The position numbers and the translations under genes were made by a program. 34,062 nt of DNA from positions 1-34,062 of the forward strand of contig NZ_JH621283.1 in assembly GCF_000255455.1 (NCBI RefSeq), written 5' to 3'. Source of the stretch: Aquimarina agarilytica ZC1. GTDB lineage: Bacteria; Bacteroidota; Bacteroidia; Flavobacteriales; Flavobacteriaceae. Numbering within the stretch: the stretch's first letter is position 1; every line of letters starts with the position of its first letter. Below are positions 1 through 9,312 of this stretch, in pieces. A model generated the notes under the pieces. That model did not search any database and had not been told where the DNA came from. It was given only the letters and a program-made list of their open reading frames with translations.

Positions 1-3000
1 TGCTATTAGTTCCTGTTTTATCATAAACAATTTCCAAAGGTGCTATGGAAGAGTATATTTTTACATAATCGCGCTTATTTTTATCTTCTTCCAAACCGCC
101 ATAGTATGCCACGGTACGATTCATTAGTGGCCCATACTCAAAATCAACTCGACCCTGATCTTTTTCATAGACACTCACTGGTTTTTTATTCGCGTTGTAT
201 TTGATCTGTTGTGGGGTATGGGTTTTGTAATAATCTTTTCCCTTAGCATTTAGATCAATCCCCGCTAAACGGTAACGCGTTTGTGTTTGGTAGTTGTAAG
301 TACCCACCAAGGAGTTGTTTTTTATGTTTCCGTTGGCTTCGTAGGTCTGGTTATGTACTACAGCACTCCCTATTTTGGTGCTCAACAAACGGTCTTGATC
401 ATCATAGGCAAATACTTCTTCCCCTGTAAAAGCTTTGTTATGCCTACTTTTTAAATTCCCTCGTTTTACATCAAAATCAAAACTTAGGTCAAAAACAGTA
501 TTGGAACCTTTTTTTGCTTTAAATTCCTGTGGCAATCCATAAGCATCATATTTATTGGTTTTGGTAATGCCGTTTCCAATACTAATCTCGGTTAATTGCC
601 CACGCTGATTCTGTTTTTTAATTTGCCAAAGTACTTTATTAGAGTCCTTATCGGAAATTTTTTCTAATGCACCAGACACACTATGGTACTGGTTTTTTAT
701 ACTAATCGTGTTTGACTGGACCCTTTGTAATTTATTGGTACTTTTATAGGTTTCATAATCAACACGCCCCTGAGGATCATATTTAATTAACTTTTCAAAA
801 CTAGCTTTGTTTTGATCCTCTGTAATTTTTATTGGTCGTTGTTCAGTATCATAGCTATAATTGTAAGTATATCGATTAAAGGTGGTTTTATCAAACCCAA
901 TTAAAGACGTTAACTGCTTGTGAGTCGCATCATACTTATATGTTAATTCCATATCAGTTTCCTTACCTACAATGAACTTTTTAGTAGGCTTCCCATATTC
1001 ATCATACTCATAAGTAGTGGTTCCATTGGCATGGCGTTCTTCCAATAGTTCTCCTAAAATGTTATACTTGTAACTATACACACCCGCAGCAGGATCATTC
1101 AGCTCAATTTTACGCCCCCAACCATCAATTTTTGTGGTGATTTTATGGCTCCCGTAATTGGTTTCTTTAGGTGTGTTATTGGCATAGTAGGTATAATTTA
1201 TAGTCCCTCCAGGATCGGTCATACTAATGGTATTTCCAACAGCATCGCTAGTAGTACTTACTGTTTTTGCACCGTCATCTACACTAACCGAATTGGTTTT
1301 TATGCCGTATTTAGTGGTGACGATTTGACCAGTATACATCTGCTGCCTTATAGGTCGATTGTATTCATCATAAGAATAACTGGTCCATTGACTCGGCGAG
1401 CTAAAATAAGGTTGCGATTCTCTTTGTACTTTTCCTGCTGCATCATATTCTACTTGGGTACTTACCCAGCGATCTAAAGCATTTGTTTGTTTTGTTAAAT
1501 ATTCCCAACCCAAACGGTTATAACGCACCTCAGTTTTTAAACCTAAGGAGCTTTCGGTATTGTATTTAAAATTCCCGTTGCCTAAAGAATAGTATTTGGT
1601 ACTAATAGTGTTCCCTAGATAATCCGTTTGTTTTGTTAATCGATTCCATCCATCGTACGCAAACTTTTGGCTTTTACCAAAAGGATCGGTTTCTTTTAGT
1701 AAATGGCCTAATTTTTTATCGTACGTATAGGTTGTTGTTAAACCTTCAATATCTGTTGCCGATATCATAAAACGACCTGTACTGTCATACTCTGAACTTT
1801 CAGCTCTATCTGCTACTCCCGATCCACTTATGGTTTTACTTATTATATTCCCAAAACTATCATGCTCATAAGTTTCGGTTAGCCAACTGGTGCCATTTCC
1901 TTTTGTTCTAAGCGTTTTTATAAAATTGTTGGTATAGGTATACTGTTCGCCAGTACTAAAGCTATCACTACCCAAAGTTGTTGTGGTAGTTTTAGCTTTT
2001 GGCCTACCTATGTAATAGTTAACCCCTGTACCTGATGGATTGTTAAAGTAGGTATTAGTAGTAGTTTTACTTCCGCCTGGATAGGTTTCTTTACTGGTTA
2101 GTACGTTGTAATAGGCATCAAAAGTATTACTTACTGTTGTGTTTATTCCAGTCAGCTTGTTTTCTGAGACTACCTTTTCTGGTATGTTTAAATAGGTTTT
2201 ATTACTATTTAAGGTATACTTATTGGTATACGTTGTTATATTAAAAGGTATACCCGTAGCAGTAGCCCCACTCAAAGTACTAGATTCTACTAATGCACCC
2301 CTCTTGGTTACATCGTAAATGGATTTATTCCATATTTGAGCTATATCCTCCCCATACCAATTTGAAATTGCCATTCCATTAAAGCCTATAATACCTAAGC
2401 CATTAGCTGTAGATACTAAACCTACATATTTGTATTCTTTAAATCTGGTAAAATCATTAAATTTTTGAGTAGCCTTTTTTACAATTTTAAAGCCTTCAAT
2501 ATTTGGCACTTTAATTAACGGATATTTAATTTCATTAAAATAATTTCCGCTGTAAGTAAACCTAAAATCTGCATTATTCCCTATATCTGGATCATTATTT
2601 GCCACCAATCCTTCATATTCAAATTCTGTTACCAAACCATTATTTTCAACAGATTGGATACAGTACTCTTGTCTTAGATTGCTCTCATATTCATAATAAT
2701 CTACCGTTCCATCACTCCTAATAAAAGCATATTGATTATTTAAATTTTGATTATTAAAGTTCGCATATGCAGAATGACCAAATCTAGTTTTCCCTCCATT
2801 TTCTCTTATGATTTCTCTTGGAGTTTCGAAAGACATATCATTATTAAACGAATTGTTTTTCAAATACTTAAAACTTTGAAATGAAGGGTAATTTTCTGGA
2901 AGTCTATTTCTAGTGCTTGGTGTAATTACACTGTGTTTTATAATATCAGTTTTCCCATCTTTATTAAAATCAACGGGCAAATAAAATCTATCTTTATGAC

Positions 3001-5143
3001 TATCTAAAGATCTATTTCCAAAAATATGCCCCCCTTTTAAAGATTTTTCATATTCAATTCCTATAGATATAGTTTCTTTTTCAAAAAAGTTATTACCTCT
3101 TGAAATATAAAAATCCCATAAATCATTGAAATCGTCAACTGCAGCAAGTAAATCTGTTTTCCCATCACCATTATAATCACCAGGAAGTATAAGTAATGGT
3201 GTTTTACTCATGCTGAATTTATGCTCTAGGTGTAATTTATCTCCATGTTGGATAGTGTAAATTTTCACTGTCTTACCAAGAACATGTGCAATATCTATTC
3301 TTCCATCTCCATTAAAGTCACCACTGTATAATTTTGAATCGCTACGTAATGGATCTTCAAATTCCCCAATAGGAACTCTATTATTCCTAGTCGTGTTATT
3401 AAAATCAATCAAATAAGCCTGAGATTTTGTAATTGTTCTTGATTTATTACATCTATTTATAATTTTTCCATTTTTATCTAAGCAAGAAAATTCTTTTAAA
3501 AAAGTCTCAGTTGTAAATCCTAACACATCAGTGATTCCATCCCCATTATAATCTCCTGATGTAAATTCCATGGAAACATCAAAACTACCGAACTTAAGTC
3601 CTGGATCAACAATAGCTGTAAAATTAGTCCCCTCTCTTGCTGTAAATCCATTTCTAAATATTATACCATCATTAGCAATATATTTTTTCTCTTTAGGTCC
3701 ATATATATGATTCCAAGCATTTATTTCTCCTCCCTTAATGACTTTATGTCTACTATTATCATTTATATCATCTCGCAAATTTCTAACTCCAAAGCCAGAT
3801 ACTAAGTTAAAACTTAAATAATCTGTTGGTGGACTGAATTTAACTTGTTGAGCTGGGTTTCCCAAATACCCATTACCAATATTAGCAAATGTTTCAAATA
3901 AAATCTCATTCCTGCCTTCTACTTTTCTAGAGATAATTAAGCCCGTATTAGTCGATAAATTCCCAGACCTGTCCTTTACTCGACCCAGATAAATATTTTC
4001 AAAAGGTTTGAATTTAGTTAAAAAAGTATTTCTATACTTATCTGCATTAGATATATAAAACGCTATTCCTTTAAAATCTGCTTTCTCTCTGTCTCTATTA
4101 AAATTTAAAAAATCAGCTTTCCCATCACCATTAAAATCTGCTGTTAATAATCGAGAATTTACTGAATTTCCAATACTCTTCCCTCCTATCTTAAATTCTG
4201 AAAAACTATTTTCTATTACATTATCTGAAATACTATCAAAATAATTAAACCTAATTGCAGGTAATTTTTCTAAATCCCTATTTTCTTGAACAATTTCCTT
4301 AATACGTTTAGTGCCATCACTGGCATTTTCGTGTTTTAATGCATATCTTAAATACCTTGTAGTGTTATTTGTGTTAACTAGTACATCAGTTAACAATCGT
4401 TTATTTGTAAAAAACTCCCCACCTATACCAATAGGGTTTACATTGGTTTTTGCACCATAAACAAACTGAACACGTACTTTGGCTACTGGGTCCTCCACAT
4501 GATTTAAGCGCAGTGTTTTATCAATAATTGAGTAATTAAACTCTACTCTATTCCCTTGAGTATCCTCGATACGTGCTACAGACCATTCTAGTTTGGAATG
4601 TGATGTGTACGAAGATCCCGTTCCATTACGACCATACCAATAACGCAAGCCATTGGGGTGGTATACCACAAAATATTGCGGTCCGTATTTAGCTCCAAAA
4701 CGAGAAGTACCTACAGACTCAATTTTTAAATTTGAATAACTTTCGGTTTGGTAGGTAGCGCCTGCTTTACCGTAAGTACCACTTTTTAAAATCAACCGTT
4801 GCCCATCTAACGTAAAGCGATCTTCTAGGTCAAAATCCACCCCATCAATAAAACCATCATGATAAGTCGTAGCCGAAGTACGGGTTATACTTGAAAGTCC
4901 GCTAATACTCCAGCCATAGCCCGCAATACCATCGCCTGCTTGGCTATTAAAACTTAAGCCTAAATTTGGAAAATGTCCCAATACGTACGAAGGTACTTCA
5001 AATGGCACCTGATACGTTAATGCCCCCGAGGGTGATACTGAAAAATCTGCTGCTATGGATTTTGCTTTTTCTTGTGCACTCAAATAAGCGGTAGTACTTA
5101 ATATATATACCAGTACTACTATATATTTTATAACTGATTTCAT
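1..5143 (-). CDS. Large secreted SpvB / FG-GAP / RHS-repeat protein (C-terminus beyond window)
   Basis: The minus-strand frame stays open from an ATG at 5143 to the window edge: 1714 codons with no stop seen, so the C-terminal RHS core and any toxin tip or sorting tail are outside. Residues 1-24 form a Sec signal peptide ending near LSAQ. Residues about 30-250 match the SpvB N-terminal domain (GALTYQVPFEVP, then AGDGIAGYGWSISG). Residues about 330-800 carry at least five FG-GAP/VCBS motifs of the type DYNGDGKTD (one at residue 655), probable calcium-binding propeller blades. From about residue 1100 onward there are many YD repeats (SYDEYNRPIRQQ, YEYDEYGKPTKK, FAYDDQDRLLST). This order is known from SpvB/TcB-like toxin shells and polymorphic RHS proteins, where YD repeats form a cocoon around a C-terminal effector. 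It starts 7 bp after the stop of the small T9SS protein, so the two are probably co-transcribed. The function of this copy (toxin, adhesin or other) cannot be read without the missing end. Confidence 0.9.
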   Translation of the reverse strand, partial: MKSVIKYIVVLVYILSTTAYLSAQEKAKSIAADFSVSPSGALTYQVPFEVPSYVLGHFPNLGLSFNSQAGDGIAGYGWSISGLSSITRTSATTYHDGFIDGVDFDLEDRFTLDGQRLILKSGTYGKAGATYQTESYSNLKIESVGTSRFGAKYGPQYFVVYHPNGLRYWYGRNGTGSSYTSHSKLEWSVARIEDTQGNRVEFNYSIIDKTLRLNHVEDPVAKVRVQFVYGAKTNVNPIGIGGEFFTNKRLLTDVLVNTNNTTRYLRYALKHENASDGTKRIKEIVQENRDLEKLPAIRFNYFDSISDNVIENSFSEFKIGGKSIGNSVNSRLLTADFNGDGKADFLNFNRDREKADFKGIAFYISNADKYRNTFLTKFKPFENIYLGRVKDRSGNLSTNTGLIISRKVEGRNEILFETFANIGNGYLGNPAQQVKFSPPTDYLSFNLVSGFGVRNLRDDINDNSRHKVIKGGEINAWNHIYGPKEKKYIANDGIIFRNGFTAREGTNFTAIVDPGLKFGSFDVSMEFTSGDYNGDGITDVLGFTTETFLKEFSCLDKNGKIINRCNKSRTITKSQAYLIDFNNTTRNNRVPIGEFEDPLRSDSKLYSGDFNGDGRIDIAHVLGKTVKIYTIQHGDKLHLEHKFSMSKTPLLILPGDYNGDGKTDLLAAVDDFNDLWDFYISRGNNFFEKETISIGIEYEKSLKGGHIFGNRSLDSHKDRFYLPVDFNKDGKTDIIKHSVITPSTRNRLPENYPSFQSFKYLKNNSFNNDMSFETPREIIRENGGKTRFGHSAYANFNNQNLNNQYAFIRSDGTVDYYEYESNLRQEYCIQSVENNGLVTEFEYEGLVANNDPDIGNNADFRFTYSGNYFNEIKYPLIKVPNIEGFKIVKKATQKFNDFTRFKEYKYVGLVSTANGLGIIGFNGMAISNWYGEDIAQIWNKSIYDVTKRGALVESSTLSGATATGIPFNITTYTNKYTLNSNKTYLNIPEKVVSENKLTGINTTVSNTFDAYYNVLTSKETYPGGSKTTTNTYFNNPSGTGVNYYIGRPKAKTTTTTLGSDSFSTGEQYTYTNNFIKTLRTKGNGTSWLTETYEHDSFGNIISKTISGSGVADRAESSEYDSTGRFMISATDIEGLTTTYTYDKKLGHLLKETDPFGKSQKFAYDGWNRLTKQTDYLGNTISTKYYSLGNGNFKYNTESSLGLKTEVRYNRLGWEYLTKQTNALDRWVSTQVEYDAAGKVQRESQPYFSSPSQWTSYSYDEYNRPIRQQMYTGQIVTTKYGIKTNSVSVDDGAKTVSTTSDAVGNTISMTDPGGTINYTYYANNTPKETNYGSHKITTKIDGWGRKIELNDPAAGVYSYKYNILGELLEERHANGTTTYEYDEYGKPTKKFIVGKETDMELTYKYDATHKQLTSLIGFDKTTFNRYTYNYSYDTEQRPIKITEDQNKASFEKLIKYDPQGRVDYETYKSTNKLQRVQSNTISIKNQYHSVSGALEKISDKDSNKVLWQIKKQNQRGQLTEISIGNGITKTNKYDAYGLPQEFKAKKGSNTVFDLSFDFDVKRGNLKSRHNKAFTGEEVFAYDDQDRLLSTKIGSAVVHNQTYEANGNIKNNSLVGTYNYQTQTRYRLAGIDLNAKGKDYYKTHTPQQIKYNANKKPVSVYEKDQGRVDFEYGPLMNRTVAYYGGLEEDKNKRDYVKIYSSIAPLEIVYDKTGTNS

Positions 5144-5150
5144 TTACTAC

Positions 5151-5612
5151 TTAATTTTTTATAATTTTTTTGATTGCTCGCCTAGAGTCATTTAAAACAA
5201 ACTCTACTAAGTACATTCCCGACGCATAATTTGTTAAATCAACATCTGCAAAGTTTTCGGTTGTATTTATAGGAACTACAAATCCACTCCCCCCTGCTGC
5301 ATCGGTCACTTGAATACTTTTTATGTAATCCGTATCGGCAAGCTCCCACTCAATACGCAAATTCCCTTTGGTAGGGTTAGGATATATTCGAAGTCTATTT
5401 ATAAAATCAGTTAATTTTTCGTCTTTATTTAATGATGCTTCTTCCGTTATTTGATCTGTATCCAGTTGTTTTGCTCCCGAAGTACAGTTACCTGTTGGGC
5501 AATATTTTCGTTCTATTTGGTTTCCTACCGCATCGTAACTAAACACCAATTTGGATTGTGCTGATATAGTGGTACTGAAAAGCACCACTACAGCTATAAG
5601 TATTTTATACAT
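5151..5612 (-). CDS. Small secreted protein with one YD-like motif and a T9SS type A sorting tail
   Basis: A 153-residue protein with a Sec signal peptide (residues 1-18, cleavage after ISAQ). The mature N-terminus is SKLVFSYDAVGNQIERKYC. It resembles a single RHS/YD repeat (YDxxGNxI) and is followed by a Cys-containing CPTGNC. After a polar linker, residues about 72-153 look like a T9SS C-terminal sorting domain: RIYPNPTKGNLRIEW, then SGMYLVEFVLND and a basic end (RRAIKKIIKN). That predicts passage through the T9SS and surface attachment or release. It lies between the fibre-like gene and the giant RHS gene, only 7 bp ahead of the latter, so translation is probably coupled. The YD match is short and could be chance, but its position beside an RHS gene makes a shared origin likely. 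No enzyme motif is visible. Confidence 0.8.
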   Translation of the reverse strand: MYKILIAVVVLFSTTISAQSKLVFSYDAVGNQIERKYCPTGNCTSGAKQLDTDQITEEASLNKDEKLTDFINRLRIYPNPTKGNLRIEWELADTDYIKSIQVTDAAGGSGFVVPINTTENFADVDLTNYASGMYLVEFVLNDSRRAIKKIIKN

Positions 5613-5663
5613 TATGAATTAATTTTTTGAGAATTTTAAGAATAGTAAACTGTATTTTAAATA

Positions 5664-5740
5664 TAATCGCATTAGACTCATAGTCGATTACATTCAACTG
5701 CTCTCGATACACTTCATTTTATTTACAATGAAGCACTCGA
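5664..5740. repeat. Two adjacent imperfect hairpins between fibre-like and small T9SS genes
   Basis: The 150-bp gap between the two genes holds two inverted repeats. The first pairs TAATC (5664-5668) with GATTA (5686-5690) and, inside it, GACT with AGTC (5675-5685). The second pairs TCGA..CTTCATT (5704-5718) with AATGAAG..TCGA (5727-5740). Neither is followed by a T-run on either strand, so they do not look like terminators. They may be processing or attenuation elements within the transcript. Confidence 0.4.
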
Positions 5741-5762
5741 ACCAATATATTAGTTCTACTTT

Positions 5763-6548
5763 CTACTTAAGTAATAAGACTTCTAATTTTGCCAAACGTG
5801 CTTCTAAGGCTTTATTATTATCTTTTTCTGCTTGTATCTCTTTTTCTTGCTCAATGGTATACAACGTCAACTCTTCAATTTTTTGCAGTAATTTATTGGT
5901 CATTTCCGAAACCTTCATATCATTTGCTCTGAACTCATCTGCCGATGGCATTTCTGGTAAGTGTTTATTTCTTTTTATAAAGGCTTCTACCTCGGCTAAG
6001 GGTTGCAGTTTGTAATCGGCTTCAAAAACCCAATCCGCGGCATCGGTTAAACTTACTTTAACCTCTTTTGCCCAAATAGTTCCATTTACAGATAGTTTAT
6101 TCTGTGGATTTCTTGTTCCTATACCTACTTTTCCATCGAAAAGTGTTCTTTCTCCTTCTACTACTACTCCTCCTTCAAAATCTCCATTAAAATTAATATG
6201 TAAAATATCTGGACCGGTATGTACCAGCGCACGATTTCCTTTTTTTGACCCTTGGTCTCTTCCATCCATTCTTCCTAAACGAAAATCCGAACCTCCTACA
6301 TCCATAAAACTATTTACTGTTAAATTTGAATGCACAAATGTTCCTCCTTCAAAATCTCCTGCGTAATTTAATATTAATTGATCATTACCAGCATGAACCA
6401 ATGCCCTGTTACTTTTTTTCACTCCTTGTTCTCTTCCGTCTTTTTTACCTAATGTAAGATCAGAACCATCTATTTGAGCATATGCTGATGAAATTGAAAA
6501 AGTTGTAAACGTAGCAATACTTAGTAAGCGTAATAATTTAAAATCCAT
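5763..6548 (-). CDS. Fibre-like secreted protein with duplicated 58-residue module and C-terminal coiled coil
   Basis: A 261-residue protein with a signal peptide (about residues 1-24, ending SAYAQ). Residues 28-71 and 86-129 are two copies of one module with a 58-residue period; GSD, LGxxDGRxQG, KKxNRALVH and GDFEGG recur in register. Then comes the motif VGIGTRNPQNKLSVNGTI (141-158), a KEVKV strand, and the segment DYKLQPLAEVEAFIKRNKHL (178-197). Residues 213-258 are heptad-like and end in a charged coiled coil (LLQKIEELTLYTIEQEKEI). This GIGTxxP...LLQKIEELTLY arrangement is common in Bacteroidota proteins that resemble phage tail-fibre ends and probably trimerise. It is the first gene of the apparent RHS operon and is separated from the next gene by 150 bp with two hairpins. 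A structural or surface role is inferred; no catalytic residues are seen. Confidence 0.8.
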   Translation of the reverse strand: MDFKLLRLLSIATFTTFSISSAYAQIDGSDLTLGKKDGREQGVKKSNRALVHAGNDQLILNYAGDFEGGTFVHSNLTVNSFMDVGGSDFRLGRMDGRDQGSKKGNRALVHTGPDILHINFNGDFEGGVVVEGERTLFDGKVGIGTRNPQNKLSVNGTIWAKEVKVSLTDAADWVFEADYKLQPLAEVEAFIKRNKHLPEMPSADEFRANDMKVSEMTNKLLQKIEELTLYTIEQEKEIQAEKDNNKALEARLAKLEVLLLK

Positions 6549-7086
6549 ATATACTTATTTTGTTGGTTAATTTTTAACAAAACTAGTAACTAGAATTCAC
6601 TTTCATTTTTAAAAATAAACACAGCTCTAACTACGCAACTAACAAACCGACAAGCGACATTTATATACTATAAACTGTAGTATTTACAAATAAAAAACCA
6701 CACTTACCAAAAAGTTAGAATTATTGATTATAAATATTTTACACACCTAATATTACTAAATAGTTAAATTAAATATGTAGCTTATTTCGCTAAAATATAA
6801 TGTTAGTCATACAACAAATGCTTTAAAATTTTTGATATTTGAGTGAATGTCTTTATTTAATTAGCAAACTAACATTTTTTTCCAGTCAAATTTTTGACTT
6901 TTTAGTTTACCAATTTCTTAAGCTAAGAATTTTGCTTTTAAACTATAAAATATACCGTATGTCGATTGTTTAAAGAAGATGACACTATCATTTTAAACCC
7001 TTAAATTATGTTACTCTAGTTACTCCAAAAATAAAATTAGCTGTTATACGAGTACTCCTTTATATTTGGATACCCTAAAAATTTAA
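6549..7086. other. 538-bp AT-rich intergenic region upstream of the RHS locus
   Basis: No convincing gene lies here on either strand. On the minus strand TAGTTTTG (6585-6578) fits the TAnnTTTG -7 element and would give a short leader to the ATG at 6548. No TTG -33 box stands at the usual distance, so the promoter call is weak. A small inverted repeat (AATTTCTTA / TAAGAATT, 6912-6931) is also present. The rest is unremarkable AT-rich DNA. Confidence 0.5.
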
Positions 7087-7114
7087 AAAGCTACACCAAT
7101 TACGGTATAGCTTT
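7087..7114 (-). terminator. Rho-independent terminator of the M3 peptidase gene
   Basis: AAAGCTACACC (7087-7097) pairs with GGTATAGCTTT (7104-7114) across a 6-nt loop with one mismatch. Read on the minus strand the hairpin follows the peptidase stop codon by about 30 nt and runs into a T-rich stretch (TTTTTAAATTTTT). Confidence 0.75.
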
Positions 7115-7143
7115 CATAATTACAATTCAATGTTAAGCAATCA

Positions 7144-9312
7144 TTACATTTTTGACACCGGAAAACCTCGATCTCGCATAAGGGCTTCTATTTTGGCATC
7201 ACGTCCACGGAATTTTTTAAAGGCTTCGGCAGGGTCCATAGCATTGCGGGGTGCAAAAAGGTATTTTACTAATTTTTTAGCGACTTCTTTGTCATAAAAA
7301 CCGTCTGGAGCTTCGGTAAAAGCCTCTGCTGCATCTGCTGTTAATACATCGGCCCACATGTAACCATAATAGGCTGTTGCGTAACCTTCGCCCGAAAACA
7401 CATGTCCAAAATGTGGCGTTCTATGGCGCATTACCAATTCTTTTGGCATTTTTAATTCTGCTAAGGTTTCTTTTTCAAAGGCATCAATATCAATAGTTGA
7501 TGGATCCGCTAAATGTAATTTCATATCCATTAATGCCGATGCCAAGTATTCTGTAGTTGCAAAACCTTGATTAAACGTACTCGCCTTTTTAATTTTTGTT
7601 ACCAAACTTGCCGGCATGGGTTTCCCTGTTTTGTAATGCACCAAATAGGTATTGATTACTTTATCGGTAGACAGCCAACGCTCCAACAATTGCGATTGAA
7701 ATTCGGTATAATCACGTACGCCCCCATTTAGCATAGGGTAGCGTACCTCCGATGACAAAAAGTGTAGCGCATGCCCAAATTCGTGAAAAAAGGTGGTCGC
7801 ATCATCCCACGAAACCAAAACTGGTTCACCTTCCGCAGGTTTTACAAAATTTGAATTGTTGGAACTCAACACTGTTTTTTTTCCATCAAATGTGGTGTGA
7901 TTTCTGTATGTAGTTGCCCAAGCTCCCGATCGTTTGCCCACTCGTGCAAATGGATCTAAATACCACAAACCTATATGTGCTCCGCTGGAGGCATCAGTTA
8001 CTTCCCATACTTTTACGTCTTCGTTAAAAACAGGTACTTTTCCTTCTTCTACAGCAGTGAACTTAAAATTAAATAGCTCGCCTGCTACATAAAACATCCC
8101 CTCTCTCAGCTTATCCAACTGTAAATATTGCTTTACCTCATCGGAATCCAAATCATATTTTTTCTTTCGCACTTTTTCGGCATAATAGCGGTAATCCCAA
8201 GGTTCAATGGTAATTTTATCCGTAGTGGCTATAGCTTGCATATCGGCAACTTCTTCATGCACCCTGGCAATAGCCGCAGGCCATACGGCTTCCATGAGTT
8301 CCATGGCATTCTCGGGTGTTTTTGCCATGCGATCCTGCAAACGCCATTCGGCATAATTTTTATAACCCAATAAACCTACACGCTCTTTACGTAGTTTTAA
8401 AATTTTAGCTATAATTTGGTTGTTATCCTTAGCATCTCCATTATCACCACGAGAGTAATAAGTTGTCCATACTTTTTTACGTAATTCCCTTTCGGTAGCA
8501 TAGGTCAAAAATGGATCCATCGAGGAACGGGTGTTGGTTACGGCATAACTCTCCTCTTTACCGCGGTCTTTTGCTGCTTTAGCATAAGCTTTAACTAACG
8601 GATCCGATAGCCCCCCTAATTGATCTTTGTTTATATAGGTTACATAGCCTTCTTCATCTGCCAAAACATTAGCAGAAAATTGGGTATACAAGCCCGATAG
8701 CTCTTTATTTATAGCTGCATAGCGTTTCTTTTTTGCTACGTCAAGGGCAGCGCCTTGCATTTCAAAACTTTTATAAATCAATTCAACCACACGTTGTTGA
8801 TCTGCCTCTAATGGCTTTTCCAATGAAGCTTCATACACTTGCTTTATTCGCTCAAACAAAGCTTTATTTTGAGAAATTTTGGAACTATACTCTGATAATT
8901 TAGGCGCCATTTCTTTTTGAATTTTCCTAAATTCAGGCGAAGACCTATTGGCACTTAATATTCCATAATAGGTAAACACTCTATTAAGTATACTCCCTGC
9001 TTTTTCCATAGCTACTATGGTATTTTCAAAAGTAGGAGTAGCTTTGGAAGTTGCAATAGTTTCAATTTCCTGCAAATGCAATGCCATTCCTTTTTCTAGT
9101 GCGGGTGTTACATCTGTTAATTTCATTTTATCAAACTGAGGGACTCCATTATATGGTCCCGTCCACTCTTTTAACAATGGATTCGTATAAACTTCCATTT
9201 TTAGCGCTTTTGAAGCTACTTGAGATTGTGCAGCAATTTTTGATACTGACAAACTGCTCATAGTAACTATCCCTATTATTAAAACTCCTTTTAGTTTTTT
9301 TGGTGTAATCAT
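7144..9312 (-). CDS. dcp: M3 family zinc metallopeptidase, secreted peptidyl-dipeptidase Dcp type
   Basis: A 722-residue oligopeptidase of the thimet/Dcp family. The zinc site HEFGH is at residues 510-514 and the third ligand is probably Glu537 in DYTEF, matching the family spacing (HExxH plus about 23-25 residues). The C-terminal family signature HVFSGEGYATAYYGYMWAD is present. Residues 1-29 form a signal peptide (hydrophobic core VLIIGIVTMSSLSV, cleavage near AAQ), so the enzyme acts in the periplasm or is outer-membrane bound. The full length fits the family (about 680-720). Known members trim C-terminal dipeptides from short peptides and salvage amino acids. It is a single gene with its own terminator and is divergent from the cyanate operon. 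Peptidyl-dipeptidase rather than oligopeptidase specificity is inferred from family resemblance. Confidence 0.9.
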   Translation of the reverse strand: MITPKKLKGVLIIGIVTMSSLSVSKIAAQSQVASKALKMEVYTNPLLKEWTGPYNGVPQFDKMKLTDVTPALEKGMALHLQEIETIATSKATPTFENTIVAMEKAGSILNRVFTYYGILSANRSSPEFRKIQKEMAPKLSEYSSKISQNKALFERIKQVYEASLEKPLEADQQRVVELIYKSFEMQGAALDVAKKKRYAAINKELSGLYTQFSANVLADEEGYVTYINKDQLGGLSDPLVKAYAKAAKDRGKEESYAVTNTRSSMDPFLTYATERELRKKVWTTYYSRGDNGDAKDNNQIIAKILKLRKERVGLLGYKNYAEWRLQDRMAKTPENAMELMEAVWPAAIARVHEEVADMQAIATTDKITIEPWDYRYYAEKVRKKKYDLDSDEVKQYLQLDKLREGMFYVAGELFNFKFTAVEEGKVPVFNEDVKVWEVTDASSGAHIGLWYLDPFARVGKRSGAWATTYRNHTTFDGKKTVLSSNNSNFVKPAEGEPVLVSWDDATTFFHEFGHALHFLSSEVRYPMLNGGVRDYTEFQSQLLERWLSTDKVINTYLVHYKTGKPMPASLVTKIKKASTFNQGFATTEYLASALMDMKLHLADPSTIDIDAFEKETLAELKMPKELVMRHRTPHFGHVFSGEGYATAYYGYMWADVLTADAAEAFTEAPDGFYDKEVAKKLVKYLFAPRNAMDPAEAFKKFRGRDAKIEALMRDRGFPVSKM

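Noticed and set aside
1145..1477. Plus-strand open frame of 110 codons inside the RHS gene
   Set aside because: It is antisense to a long, well-supported minus-strand coding frame with clear YD repeats and matches no family.
5728..6015. Plus-strand open frame of 95 codons
   Set aside because: It is antisense to the coiled-coil end of the fibre-like gene; its Ser/Cys/Phe-rich composition is typical of a shadow frame.
6549..7143. Possible attachment site or mobile-element remnant between the RHS locus and the M3 peptidase
   Set aside because: No tRNA, integrase, transposase or terminal repeats were seen; only a terminator and AT-rich DNA.
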